From Megaleporinus macrocephalus (lineage: Eukaryota > Chordata > Actinopteri > Characiformes > Anostomidae): 64,000 bases of DNA. The stretch covers positions 1 to 64,000 of the forward strand of contig CM038715.1 in NCBI GenBank assembly GCA_021613375.1, in the 5' to 3' direction. A program made the position numbers and the translations under genes. The first letter of the stretch is position 1. Every line of letters begins with the position of its first letter. Under the pieces are notes generated by a model. The model was not told the origin of the DNA. It ran no database searches and saw only the letters and a program-made list of their open reading frames with translations. Shown here piece by piece: positions 1-12,400 of this stretch.

Positions 1-3000
1 AACGTTTGACTGGTAGTGTACTAAAACGTTTGGCTGGTAGTGTATCTAAAACGTTTGGCTGGTAGTGTATTAAAACGTTTGGCTGGTAGTGTACTAAAAC
101 GTTTGGCTGGTAGTGTACTAAATCGTTTGACTGGTAGTGATCTAAAACGTTTGACTGGTAGTGTACTAAAACGTTTGGCTGGTAGTGTATCTAAAACGTT
201 TGGCTGGTAGTGTATCTAAAATGTTTGGCTGGTAGTGTATCTAAAACGTTTGACTGGTAGTGTATTAAAACGTTAGACTGGTAGTGTATCTAAAATGTTT
301 GACTGGTAGTGTATTAAAACGTTTGGTAGTGTATCTAAAATGTTTGACTGGTAGTGTACTAAAACGTTTGACTGGTAGTGTATTAAAACGTTTGACTGGT
401 AGTGTATCTAAAACGTTTGACTGGTAGTGTATTAAAACGTTTGACTGGTAGTGTATCTAAAACGTTTGGCTGGTAGTGTATTAAAACGTTTGACTGGTAG
501 TGTATCTAAAACGTTTGGCTGGTAGTGTATTAAAACGTTTGACTGGTAGTGTATCTAAAACGTTTGGCTGGTAGTGTATTAAAACGTTTGACTGGTAGTG
601 TATTAAAACGTTTGACTGGTAGTGTACTAAAACGTTTGGCTGGTAGTGTATCTAAAACGTTTGGCTGGCAGTGTACTAAAACGTTTGACTGGTAGTGTAT
701 TAAAACGTTTGACTGGTAGTGTACTAAAACGTTTGGCTGGTAGTGTATCTAAAACGTTTGACTGGTAGTGTACTAAAACGTTTGACTGGTAGTGTACTAA
801 AACATTTGGCTGGTAGTGTATCTAAAACGTTTAACTGGTAGTGTATCTAAAACGTTTAACTGGTAGTGTATTAAAACGTTTAACTGGTAGTGTTCTAAAA
901 CGTTTAACTGACAGTGTACTAAAACGTTTGACTGGTAGTGTATTAAAACGTTTGACTGGTAGTGTATCTAAAACGTTTGACTGGTAGTGTACTAAAACGT
1001 TTAACTGGTAGTGTATTAAAACATTTGACTGGTAGTGTACTAAAACATTTAACTGGTAGTGTATTAAAACGTTTGACTGGTAGTGTATCTAAAAGGTTTG
1101 ACTGGTAGTGTACTAAAACATTTGGCTGGTAGTGTATCTAAAACGTTTAACTGGTAGTGTATCTAAAACGTTTAACTGGTAGTGTTCTAAAACGTTTAAC
1201 TGACAGTGTACTAAAACGTTTGACTGGTAGTGTATTAAAACGTTTGACTGGTAGTGTATCTAAAACGTTTGACCTGGTAGTGTACTAAAACGTTTGACTG
1301 TAGTGTATTAAAACGTTTGACTGGTAGTGTACTAAAACGTTTGACTGGTAGTGTACTAAACGTTTGACTGGTAGTGTACTAAAACGTTTAACTGGTAGTG
1401 TATTAAAACATTTGACTGGTAGTGTACTAAAACATTTAACTGGTAGAGTATTAAAACGTTTGACTGGTAGTGTATCTAAAACGTTTAACTGGTAGTGTAT
1501 CTAAAACGTTTAACTGGTAGTGTATTAAAACGTTTAACTGGTAGTGTACTAAAACGTTTGACTGGTAGTGTATTAAAACGTTTGACTGGTAGTGTATCTA
1601 AAACGTTTGACTGGTAGTGTATTAAAACGTTTAACTGGTAGTGTACTAAAACATTTGGCTGGTAGTGTATCTAAAACGTTTTTAACTGGTAGTGTATCTA
1701 AAACGTTTAACTGGTAGTGTTCTAAAACGTTTAACTGGTAGTGTACTAAAACGTTTGACTGGTAATGTATTAAAACGTTTGACTGGTAGTGTATCTAAAA
1801 CGTTTGACTGGTAGTGTACTAAAACGTTTGACTGGTAGTGTATTAAAACATTTGACTGGTAGTGTACTAAAACGTTTGACTGGTAGTGTACTAAAACGTT
1901 TGGCTGGTAGTGTACTAAAACGTTTAACTGGTAGTGTATTAAAACGTTTGACTGGTAGTGTATCTAAAAAGTTTGACTGGTAGTGTACTAAAACGTTTGA
2001 CTGGTAGTGTATTAAAACGTTTGACTGGTAGTGTATCTAAAACGTTTGACTGGTAGTGTATCTAAAACGTTTGACTGGTAGTGTACTAAAACGTTTGGCT
2101 GGTAGTGTATCTAAAACGTTTGACTGGTAGTGTATCTAAAACGTTTGACTGGTAGTGTACTAAAACGTTTGGCTGGTAGTGTATCTAAAACGTTTGACTG
2201 GTAGTGTATTAAAACGTTTGGCTGGTAGTGTATCTAAAACGTTTGACTGGTAGTGTACCTAAACGTTTAACTGGTAGTGTACTAAAACGTTTGACTGGTA
2301 GTGTACTAAAACGTTTGACTGGTAGTGTACTAAAACGTTTAACTGGTAGTGTATTAAAACGTTTGACTGGTAGTGTATCTAAAACGTTTGACTGGTAGTG
2401 TATTAAAACGTATGACTGGTAGTGTTCTAAAACGTTTGGCTGGTAGTGTATTAAAACATTTGAATGGTAGTGTATCTAAAACGTTTAACTGGTAGTGTTC
2501 TAAAACGTTTGACTGGTAGTGTATCTAAAACGTTTAAGTGGTAGTGTATCTAAAACGTTTGACTGGTAGTGTATCTAAAACGTTTGACTGGTAGTGTACT
2601 AAAACGTTTGGCTGGTAGTGTATCTAAAACGTTTGACTGGTAGTGTATCTAAAACGTTTGACTGGTAGTGTACTAAAACGTTTGGCTGGTAGTGTATCTA
2701 AAACGTTTGACTGGTAGTGTATTAAAACGTTTGGCTGGTAGTGTATCTAAAACGTTTGACTGGTAGTGTACCTAAACGTTTAACTGGTAGTGTACTAAAA
2801 CGTTTGACTGGTAGTGTACTAAAACGTTTGACTGGTAGTGTATTAAAACGTTTAACTGGTAGTGTATTAAAACGTTTGACTGGTAGTGTATCTAAAACGT
2901 TTGACTGGTAGTGTATTAAAACGTATGACTGGTAGTGTTCTAAAACGTTTGGCTGGTAGTGTATTAAAACATTTGACTGGTAGTGTATCTAAAACGTTTA

Positions 3001-3540
3001 ACTGGTAGTGTTCTAAAACGTTTGACTGGTAGTGTATCTAAAACGTTTAAGTGGTAGTGTATCTAAAACGTTTAACTGGTAGTGTATCTAAAACGTTTGT
3101 CTGGTAGTGTATCTAAAACGTTTGTCTGGTAGTGGCTCTAAAACGTTTGTCTGGTAGTGGATCTTAAACGTTTGTCTGGTAGTGTATCTAAAACGTTTGG
3201 CTGGGTAGCGATCTAAAACGTTTGTCTGGTAGTGTACTAAAACGTTTGTGTGGTAGTGTATCTAAAACGTTTGTCTGGTAGTGTATCTAAAACGTTTGGC
3301 TGGTAGAGTACTAAAACGTTTGGCTGGTAGTGTATCTAAAACGTTTGGCTGGTAGTGTACTAAAACGTTTGTCTGGTAGTGTACTAAAACGTTTGGCTGG
3401 TAGTGTATCTAAAACGTTTGGCTGGTAGTGTATCTAAAACGTTTGGCTGGTAGAGTACTAAAACGTTTGGCTGGTAGTGTATCTAAAACGTTTGGCTGGT
3501 AGTGTACTAAAACGTTTGTGTGGTAGTAATCTAAAACGTT
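1..3540. repeat. 24/25-bp minisatellite, about 144 copies, open at the window edge
   Basis: The unit reads TCTAAAACGTTTGACTGG followed by TAGTGTA. Units with TCTA at the join are 25 bp; those with CTA or TTA are 24 bp. Every unit has the palindrome AAACGTTT with a central CpG, sometimes mutated to AAACATTT. Larger blocks are themselves repeated: the markers GTACCTAAACG and AACGTATGACTGG recur with a shift of about 0.51 kb (near 2257 and 2768, near 2409 and 2922). Read on the minus strand, the unit starts TACACTACCAGTCAAA, which resembles the terminal repeat of Tc1-type elements. Confidence 0.97.
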
Positions 3541-3644
3541 TGGAAATTACGTTTGGTAAAGACATGGATTGTATGGTTTTTATATAAATATGATAAATTA
3601 AGGTAAATCTCTGATGTCTTGCAAAAGCTATATGATCAGTATAC
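1..3644 (-). other. usp54 intron after exon L (partial)
   Basis: Apart from about 100 bp next to the exon L donor, this intron is wholly tandem repeat as far as the window shows. Confidence 0.8.
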
Positions 3645-4567
3645 CTGGTTTCCCTGAGGCTGGAGAGCTGGCTCTCTGCAGGGCTCGGCTCGGGCCATGG
3701 TCCGCCTGCAGACTGGCCTGGTACAGCGAGTCCAGCTCAGATAGCTCCTGGTCTTCAGGCTCCAGGTTTGGGTCCCGCTGGGGGAAGGGTTGCTTGGGGA
3801 TGCTCTTGTTCCTCAGTGGGGGACTGCATGGAGGAATGTGCCACCCTGGAGAGCGCGGAGAGGATGTGACAGGGTGGCTCTGATCTGGTGGTGTCTCATG
3901 GGGAGTGACCACAGCATCGGGACGGTCCAGGCTCCAAGAAGACCAATGACGGGCTGCAGCAGCAGGGGCCTGCCTGAAGCTGGAGTGGTACGAGACGGGC
4001 GAGTGGGGTACGGCAGGGTTGCGTAAGGGCTGCCATATCGGGGCTCTAGGATGCTCCTGTTCCTTATCAGGCTGGGATGATGCAGACTGGTGGCTGGATG
4101 CTACACTTGGATGGGAGCTCCAGTCTGGGCTATGAGAGGCGCTCTTCCATATGGGCGGGGCAGGGGAGGAAGAGTAGGGAGGTGGAGGTGGGGGCTCCTG
4201 CTGCTGCTGGGACATCTCTCCGTCCTCACCCAAAAGCCCCCAGAAATCAAGGGGCAGAGAGGGCAGGGAGATGGCCAGGTGCTTCCGGATGGGCCTGATC
4301 CGCACCCCTGAAGCCTGCAGAACATCTGACAACCTAATACCCCCCCATTCTTCCTCTTTCTCTAATGACCAATCGCTGCCTTGGGTGGGCTCCTGAGGAC
4401 ATTGGTGAGGTGCAGAAGGCGATGGGCGGTTCAATGCAGAGAGCAAATTAGAGGGGGGCGGCTTCATCTGGGCAGGAGGTGGCGGGCCGAGGGCAGCATC
4501 CTGACTGGCTTCCCACACCTCTACCGGATTGTCTGTCAGCAGTATTTGGACCGGGCCAGGCTGTTCA
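3645..4567 (-). CDS. usp54: usp54 exon L: large Pro/Ser/Gln-rich C-terminal exon
   Basis: The exon has 923 bp, acceptor ctttttacag and donor AAACCAG|gtatac. It opens [20 protein letters not shown], matching the recalled EQP.PLQ.LL start of the corresponding human exon. It then runs through Pro-, Gln- and Ser-rich sequence, including a PPPPPP run near position 4180, to [15 protein letters not shown] near the end. The open frame continues through the donor to a TAG at 3628, but the consensus donor and the known longer C-terminus argue that splicing occurs at 3645. About 384 bp of this exon and its upstream intron (4471-4854) are duplicated at 11397-12374. Confidence 0.92.
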
Positions 4568-6388
4568 CTGTAAAAAGAGGGCTGTGGTCAGACTCCTGAG
4601 AAAATTCTACTGCCTCAAATCGAATGTTCTAATTTATTCAAACACAAAGACTGACCATCAAACGTTTTGCAGACACTTAGCTTATGTTGTTTACAATTTA
4701 GAAAGTTTACATTGCAAGCTTCACATTGCAAATGAAAAAACTTCGTTGGTTTGCAATACTAACACAAAGAAGTCTTAAATTAGATTTACTAAGGAGTGTA
4801 CAACACCTGGTGCATGCACTAAAAACTAAACGTGAGCACAGACGACTGTAGTTCCCGACTAAATAACTATGACCAGCTGTTTAAATGACATTAATACGAA
4901 TGGTCTAAACTGAACTACGGAGGCGCTATAACACAAATCCACACCGAGTGTGTTTCAGATAGCTCAACACATTCTCTCTAGAAGAATCAAGTTCGGGACA
5001 CTGTTGGGGAACCACTGTCAGAGAGATAAAATGAAACCTACTAAGTTCTCTCTTAACGTACGACACCTTTCACATGTACAGTAATAACAATTGAACTATA
5101 ATTTAATTCTGTATGTAAGAACTCAAATGTGCAATAACTTTCCTACTTCTAAACTCTTACTGCTGTATACAGTATATCTGTACTTCATATTATAGACACA
5201 GTCACTTTACATTTTATTCTTCTATTGCATTATAAGACTTATTTATGTGTACATACTACAAATTTCTTTTATGTTGTAAATTATTATTAGAGTGTTTATT
5301 CTTCTATATAACCTGCTGCTACTGTAATAACTGTAATTTCCCCCTGAGATCAGTAAAGTATTTCTGATTCTGATTCTAAAATGTCTGGACTATTTTATTA
5401 AATCATTATTATTTATATGTTTTACCTAAACATGACCTATTCCCACAATTCCTCACTTTATGATCATACTAGTTAATAACAAATTTGTCTTATCTGTGTA
5501 AATATGTGTAATATGTATTAGCACCACTGCACACGCTTATGTCAGGATCAGACTACTACTATTTTTGTTTTCCGCAGTGGCCTCTAATCAGATTAGGCAA
5601 TCATAATGGCATACATTCACACAGAACAGTCTTGGTTGAGGGACTGGCAACACTACACGCTTGACAGCAATCACTCAATAGGCTTGTTCGAGATACGGCT
5701 GTGCCTGGCCTTGCTGGTCAGCGAGAGCAGCCGGACACAGTGGGGGGAGAAGGTTAGAATAGAGCCTCAACACGGACAGTCGCCATCTGCAGCCTACGCG
5801 AAGAACGCCGGCTCTCGCGGTGTTTGCTCTCTTTACAGCTGATGAAGTAGACGCAATAGAAAAATAGTAAAAAGAAAGAAAAGAATTAGAAAGAAAAATA
5901 GATCCAAATGTAATAGTGATGTAGTGCTATTAAAGACACTCACAAATCATAAGAGTAAAAATCTACAGTACTGGAGCCTCTTCATGATCTGAAATACTAA
6001 TTATGAAATAGAAATATGTTTAATACTGTATGAAAATGAACTGTCATGCTACTAGATATGATAGTATTAGTGTGAATATGAGGTCTTTAAAGAGTTTTAG
6101 AGGAGATATATATTTTATATATAGTTTACAGTAAAAAGAGTTAAACGTCAGAGGTGTCCGCGGAGCTTCTGACCAATAAGGATTAAGCTCTGTTGTCATC
6201 AAGCCGTCTCTCGGCTCGCGCAGTTAGTGGAGAGCAACTGCAGCGACTGTGTGTGAAGTCTGCAGTCGCCTCACACTCGTGAGTTGTTAATGTCGAATAT
6301 CATCGTGAAGCGACGGTGGCGCTGACTCAAGTTGGACAACACAACTTCTCAACACAACTCTGAACTGATATCTTCTGGTACATGTACA

Positions 6389-6424
<36 letters not shown>

Positions 6425-9400
6425 ATTTACCCCAGAAAAAAAGGGGAAGCATTTTTGCACAAAGCATTGCACTAATAACTCTACTACCTCACTGGACTCC
6501 ATTTATTACACATTGCACAATTTGCACACTACCGGCAATTATTTATTATTCTCTGTCTGTACTGTGTTGTGTTGTGTTGTGTTGTCTGTCCGCACTTGTT
6601 TGTTTGTGTTGCACTTGTGTCTTGTATGCACTATGTTGCACCATGGTCCTGGAGGAACGTTGTTTCGTTTCACTGTGTACTCTGTATGTGGTTGAAATGA
6701 CAATAAAACCCACTTGACTTGACTTGACTTGACTGCGCGACGCCGTGTGAAGTCGAACACGCCTAATGTTTAGGTACCTCTGTTTGTCCGTAATCAGGGA
6801 GGAGAGTCTAGAAAGTGTCAACCATGGCTACGGACATGGCTATGTGTGATGCCAGTGGTTGTGTACAGAAAAGAACAAAATATGATTGTTGACCCTTTCT
6901 TACTGGGTCATGAGAAGGACAGTATAGACCAGGGGTCACTAATAGGCGGACCGCGGTCCGGATCCAGTTCTGAATCCAGACGTTGTCCAATGCGGACCCA
7001 AACTGATAAACTATTAAGAATGATTTAATTTAGACTGTGTTTATTTTAAGCGGCGGAGCTTTTCTAGTCTTTACGGTATACAGGCTTTACAGCACAGTGA
7101 ACTTGGAGACCAATCGCATGCACTATAAGATCACCAAAGGCTCCTCAGCCAATCAGATCTGTGCAGATTGGAGCAGCAGCCGGAGACTAAAGCGAGTCAG
7201 AAAGAATAACGTAAAAACAGAAAAGTGAACAGAGAAAACTGAGTGTTTAACAGGAACGGTTCTGGAATGGACCTGCTCGTCTAGTTCTGGAGAACACCGC
7301 TCTGTACAACCAACATGTTAATCTGTGAAGCTGAGTTAACAAGAAGACACACGTTTTATTTACTTTCTCTATAAATAAACACTTTAAGATGAACTTTTTA
7401 AAAAAGTACACTTTTTTTAATGTAGCTCTTGTTTTTACTTGAAGGGAATGAAAAACATTTATTTGGAGCTTTATAAATAAGTTAAACAGTAAATATACTG
7501 AAATATACTGAACGGTATGTGTGGTGTGTTGATGTTTCAGTAGCTGATGGTATGAGATGCTGATACTAGACTACTTCAGTAAACAGGATACACCACTGAA
7601 TCAGAACACACGTTAGAAATGATGATGGTCCGGACCTTGGTCTGAAGAACTCTCCTCTAACTGGACCTTACTGACTCTAATTAAATACTCCTGATATACA
7701 CTATCTATCCTTTTTGATATTTGAGGTAGTGAATAACCTAAACCTTACAGAACTAGTTTAAATAGTGGTTGTACTAAGCAAATATTTTGTAGCTGCTGTT
7801 ATAAGGCGCTTAGTTGTTAGCATTAGCTGTAGCACTGCTTCATGCTGTAGCACTCACTGTTGCCAACTCCTCAGTGAGGAAAGTCACTATTGGCTGTCCT
7901 AAAAGTCGGTAAAAGTCGCTAAATAACGTAATCGCCTAATTTGCATAATGGTCTATTCGCGTGTATTTGAAGGAATAATGTTGTGGGAGAGTAAAATTGA
8001 GTAAAAACACCCGAAATATGTTATAACTACAAATAAACTCTGAATAAATGAACTTCTTCTGTGGATTCTTTTTTGTTGTCTTTGAAATCGGCCGTGTCAC
8101 ACTGAAAAATTTCCCTCTGATCAATAAAGTATCTATTTATCTAAGACACATTTATATTTACATTCTGCTCTGTAGATAGGGGGCGGGGTCAGCGGCAGCT
8201 TTGAGCATGCATAGTGAGTGTAGTGGGACGTTGAGCGGTGAGGATCTGCTCTGACTGAAGGTGCGCCTACTTGTCTTCTACTCAGTAGTGAAATCAGTAG
8301 GCGAGCGTGGCTAGTATGTCTGAATACTCAGTAGTAAATCAGTAGGCGAGCGTAGCTAGTATGTCTGAATACTCAGTAGTAAATCAGTAGGTGAGCGTGG
8401 CTAGTATGTCTGAATACTCAGTAGTAAATCAGTAGGCGAGCGTAGCTAGTATGTCTGAATACTCAGTAGTAAATCAGTAGGCGAGCGTGGCTAGTATGTC
8501 TGAATACTCAGTAGTAAATCAGTAGGTGAGCGTGGCTAGTATGTCTGAATACTCAGTAGTAAATCAGTAGGCGAGCGTAGCTAGTATGTCTGAATACTCA
8601 GTAGTAAATCAGTAGGCGAGCGTGGCTAGTATGTCTGAATACTCAGTAGTAAATCAGTAGGCGAGCGTGGCTAGTATGTCTGAATACTCAGTAGTGAAAT
8701 CAGTAGGTGAGCGTGGCTAGTATGTCTGAATACTCAGTAGTAAATCAGTAGGCGAGCGTGGCTAGTATGTGTGAATACTCAGTAGTGAAATCAGTAGGTG
8801 AGCGCGGCTAGTATTTCTGAATACTCAGTAGTAAATCAGTAGGTGAGCGTGGCTAGTATGTGTGAATACTCAGTAGTAAATCAGTAGGCGAGCGTGGCTA
8901 GTATGTCTGAATACTCAGTAGTAAATCAGTAGGCGAGCGTGGCTAGTATGTCTGAATACTCAGTAGTGAAATCAGTAGGTGAGCGTGGCTAGTATGTCTG
9001 AATACTCAGTAGTAAATCAGTAGCGAGCGTGGCTAGTATGTGTGAATACTCAGTAATGAAATCAGTAGGTGAGCGCGACTAGTATGTCTGAATACTCAGT
9101 AGTAAATCAGTAGCGAGCGTGGCTAGTATGTCTGAATACTCAGTAGTAAATCAGTAGCGAGCGTGGCTAGTATGTCTGAATACTCAGTAGTAAATCAGTA
9201 GCGAGCGTGGCTAGTATGTGTGAATACTCAGTAGTAAATCAGTGGGTGAGCGCGGCTAGTATTTCTGAATACTCAGTAGTAAATCAGTAGGTGAGCGTGG
9301 CTAGTATGTTTGAATACTCAGTAGTAAATCAGTAGGCGAGCGTGGCTAGTATGTGTGAATACTCAGTAGTAAATCAGTAGGCGAGCGCGGCTAGTATGTC

Positions 9401-12400
9401 TGAATACTCAGTAGTAAATCAGTAGCGAGCGTGGCTAGTATGTTTGAATACTCAGTAGTAAATCAGTAGGCGAGCGTGGCTAGTATGTGTGAATACTCAG
9501 TAGTAAATCAGTAGGCGAGCGTGGCTAGTATGTGTGAATACTCAGTAGTAAATCAGTAGGCGAGCGCGGCTAGTATGTCTGAATACTCAGTAGTAAATCA
9601 GTAGGTGAGCGTGGCTAGTATGTTTGAATACTCAGTAGTAAATCAGTAGGTGAGCGTGGCTAGTATGTGTGAATACTCAGTAGTAAATCAGTAGCGAGTG
9701 TGGCTAGTATGTCTGAATACTCAGTAGTAAATCAGTAGGCGAGCGTGGCTAGTATGTCTGAATACTCAGTAGTAAATCAGTAGGCGAGCGTGGCTAGTAT
9801 GTCTGAATACTCAGTAGGTATTGAGTAGTAGGTGAACGGTACCCGGATGACCTCCTGAATCATCAGCTATTTGTATGTAGGTGAACACAGCACACTGTGT
9901 ATCCCATGATTCACCTGGAGCCGCGGATGAATTCAGAGTGGAGTAAATAAACGGTGTAAAGCTGAACGTCGGCTGTGTGTACGTAGCTACTGCTAGTGAA
10001 CTGCTGCTACAGAAGTTAGAGCTACTGCTGAGATAAACAATGATTACATTCCTCCCGTTTCATCTTCTCTGATCTACAGCTCCACACCGTCTGATACATA
10101 ATCAGATAAAAACACAGATCAGAGTCACTAAAAGTCTAAATCTGTCAGTAAACGAGCTTTTAATGAATAGCAGGACTTTTACGGTGGTGGTCTGACGTCT
10201 TGCGTCACAGGACGCTGGTAATATGGTGGACGTAGTACGTCTGAGATTGTGTGGTACTAAAACTCTCCTACTGAAACTACCTACTAGTCTGACGCTCAAG
10301 CAGTACGTACTGACTAGTAGGCGATTTCAGTTGCAGTGAGCACTGGGAGTGTAGTGGGAGGGGCTCACGGCAGCCTCCGCTGCTTGCTGAGGACAGAAAC
10401 TGAGTCTTCTAAAGTCTCCAATAACACCAGAACAAGTAGCACTGGGAGCACTGTTAAATTCTAGATGCGCATGTTACTGTGTATATGTGGTTTGTGGCTT
10501 ACAACTACAACAGCAGCACTTCTTTCTCTTTACCATGTTTACATATGTATAGTACTCTGTCCTTCTATTGATTAACATTAAAGAACATATGAGAGATTAT
10601 TTATTATGGGGGTGTTTAGAGGTGTGTCACAGACAAAACATTTTATTTTTTTGGTGTACAGTATTCTTAATTACTATATTATTTTGAACAAGTGTAATAC
10701 TATACTTGTTATCGGTAAAAGGCCTAATATGAGCATTTAAGAAAATAATGAAAAAAAACATGAACTAATATAAAAAAGGAAAGATCATTATTTAAATAAA
10801 ACAAAAAAAAGCTGAACAAGAAAAAATATCTCCCTTATTTTAGAAAACCACATTACATTAATAGAACAGTAATGGTGAAAATGTTTATTTCCCCAGTCAT
10901 AAAAGTTCTGTATATAAAATAAAGTCTTATAGAATATGACCTTTAAATCACAACAACTAAACATAATTCTTTTTAAAACATTTACAACACAATTAACATT
11001 AAAGGGATATATATTCATAATTGAATAGGGGTCACTGATGAAACCCATTTTCCCCACACTCATTTACCGCAGTAAGAATTATGACACTTTCAAGGGCGCT
11101 ATGTCATCAAGAGACCAAGCAGAAGGAGACTCGGGTCAGTTTCTCCTCCAGTCATGCACTACTTTTCATACAACATACACAAAGAAGGCACACTCCTGCA
11201 CACACTCCCGCACACACTTACACAGTCCACCTCCACGTGCTTCAGGCACTTGATTCACTGGGTGACCTTGACATGATTTTTACAGCCATTGCATAAAGCA
11301 GAAGAGTTATAGTATCAATAAATAAGCCCATGAGCTTTACTGAACATGAATCCAGTAGATTTCCTTACAACCGTCTCCAAATGCAGCCCTAAAACAGGCA
11401 GGAGGTGGCGGGCCGAGGGCAGCATTCTGACTGGCTTCCCACACCTCTACTGTCTGTCAGCACGACAAATAACAAGCTATTTAATCCAGGAATGCCCCTT
11501 TAAGTTAGTACATACACAAACAACACAACAACAGTCACAACACGACGTAACAAAAGCACACAGTTCAGGAAACACACTAATATATACGAGCACAAACAGT
11601 GCCTCTTGTGATACTTTGGCAAAAAAATCTCATTTACACAATAAACCCCTTAGCACAAATGTATTCAATCAACAGAAACATGTTTGCTTTGCCCTGGAGC
11701 TGCACAGCTAACGTAGCTAACAGGTAATGGAGTTTAATTAGCATTTTGCAGAATGTACATCTAAATCATTACATACATTTGAGATCAGCAGGACTTGAGA
11801 CATCTCGTTCATGTATATCTGCCTTTAATGTCCAACAATTATTTCTTACTAAATGTTTCTTGTGGCTCAAAGGCTCAAAGACACCAGTTATCTTTTTTTG
11901 CCAAAGTTTTTTACAGTACTTTAATAAAGTTTTAATAGTTTTCATCCAAATGTGGACTGTGATCAATCTTTCTAGTAAGTACTATCTTTCACTGTTTGAT
12001 ATTATTAATAATAATATTAATAAGTCTGTCAGCAGTATTTGGACCGGGCCAGGCTGTTCACTGTAAAAAGAGGGCTGTGGTCAGACTCCTGAGAAAATGC
12101 TACTGCCTCAAATCGAATGTTCTAAGTCATTCAAAAACAAAGACCATTTTCTGTATGATTGTAAGTCTTTAAACTGACCATCAAACATTTTACGGACACT
12201 TAGCTTATGTTTTTTATAATTTATAAAGTTTACATTGCAAGCTTCACATTGCAAATTGAAAATTCTTCGTTGGTTTGCAATACTAACACAGAAGTCTTAA
12301 ACCAGATTTACTAAGGAGTGTACAAAACCTGCTGCATGCACTAAAAACTAAACGACTGTAGACGACTGTAGTTCATGAATATCAATAAATAAGCTCATAA

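Noticed and set aside
1789..1983. 64-residue ORF with repeats of VLKRLTGS
   Set aside because: It is a stretch of 24-bp units that happen to stay in frame; 25-bp units on each side break it, and there is no start context or neighbour support.
3628..3644. TAG at 3628 as the true end of usp54
   Set aside because: A consensus donor at 3645|3644 precedes it, and the known protein continues well past this point, so the short read-through is more likely intronic. A retained-intron isoform ending here remains possible.
3614..4599. Several plus-strand ORFs opposite the large usp54 exon
   Set aside because: They are antisense shadows of a GC-rich coding exon on the minus strand.
8279..9821. CRISPR-like appearance of regular repeats
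   Set aside because: Units are contiguous with no unique spacers, there are no cas genes, and the genome is a vertebrate's. The same holds for array 2 and the 20-, 24- and 36-bp arrays.
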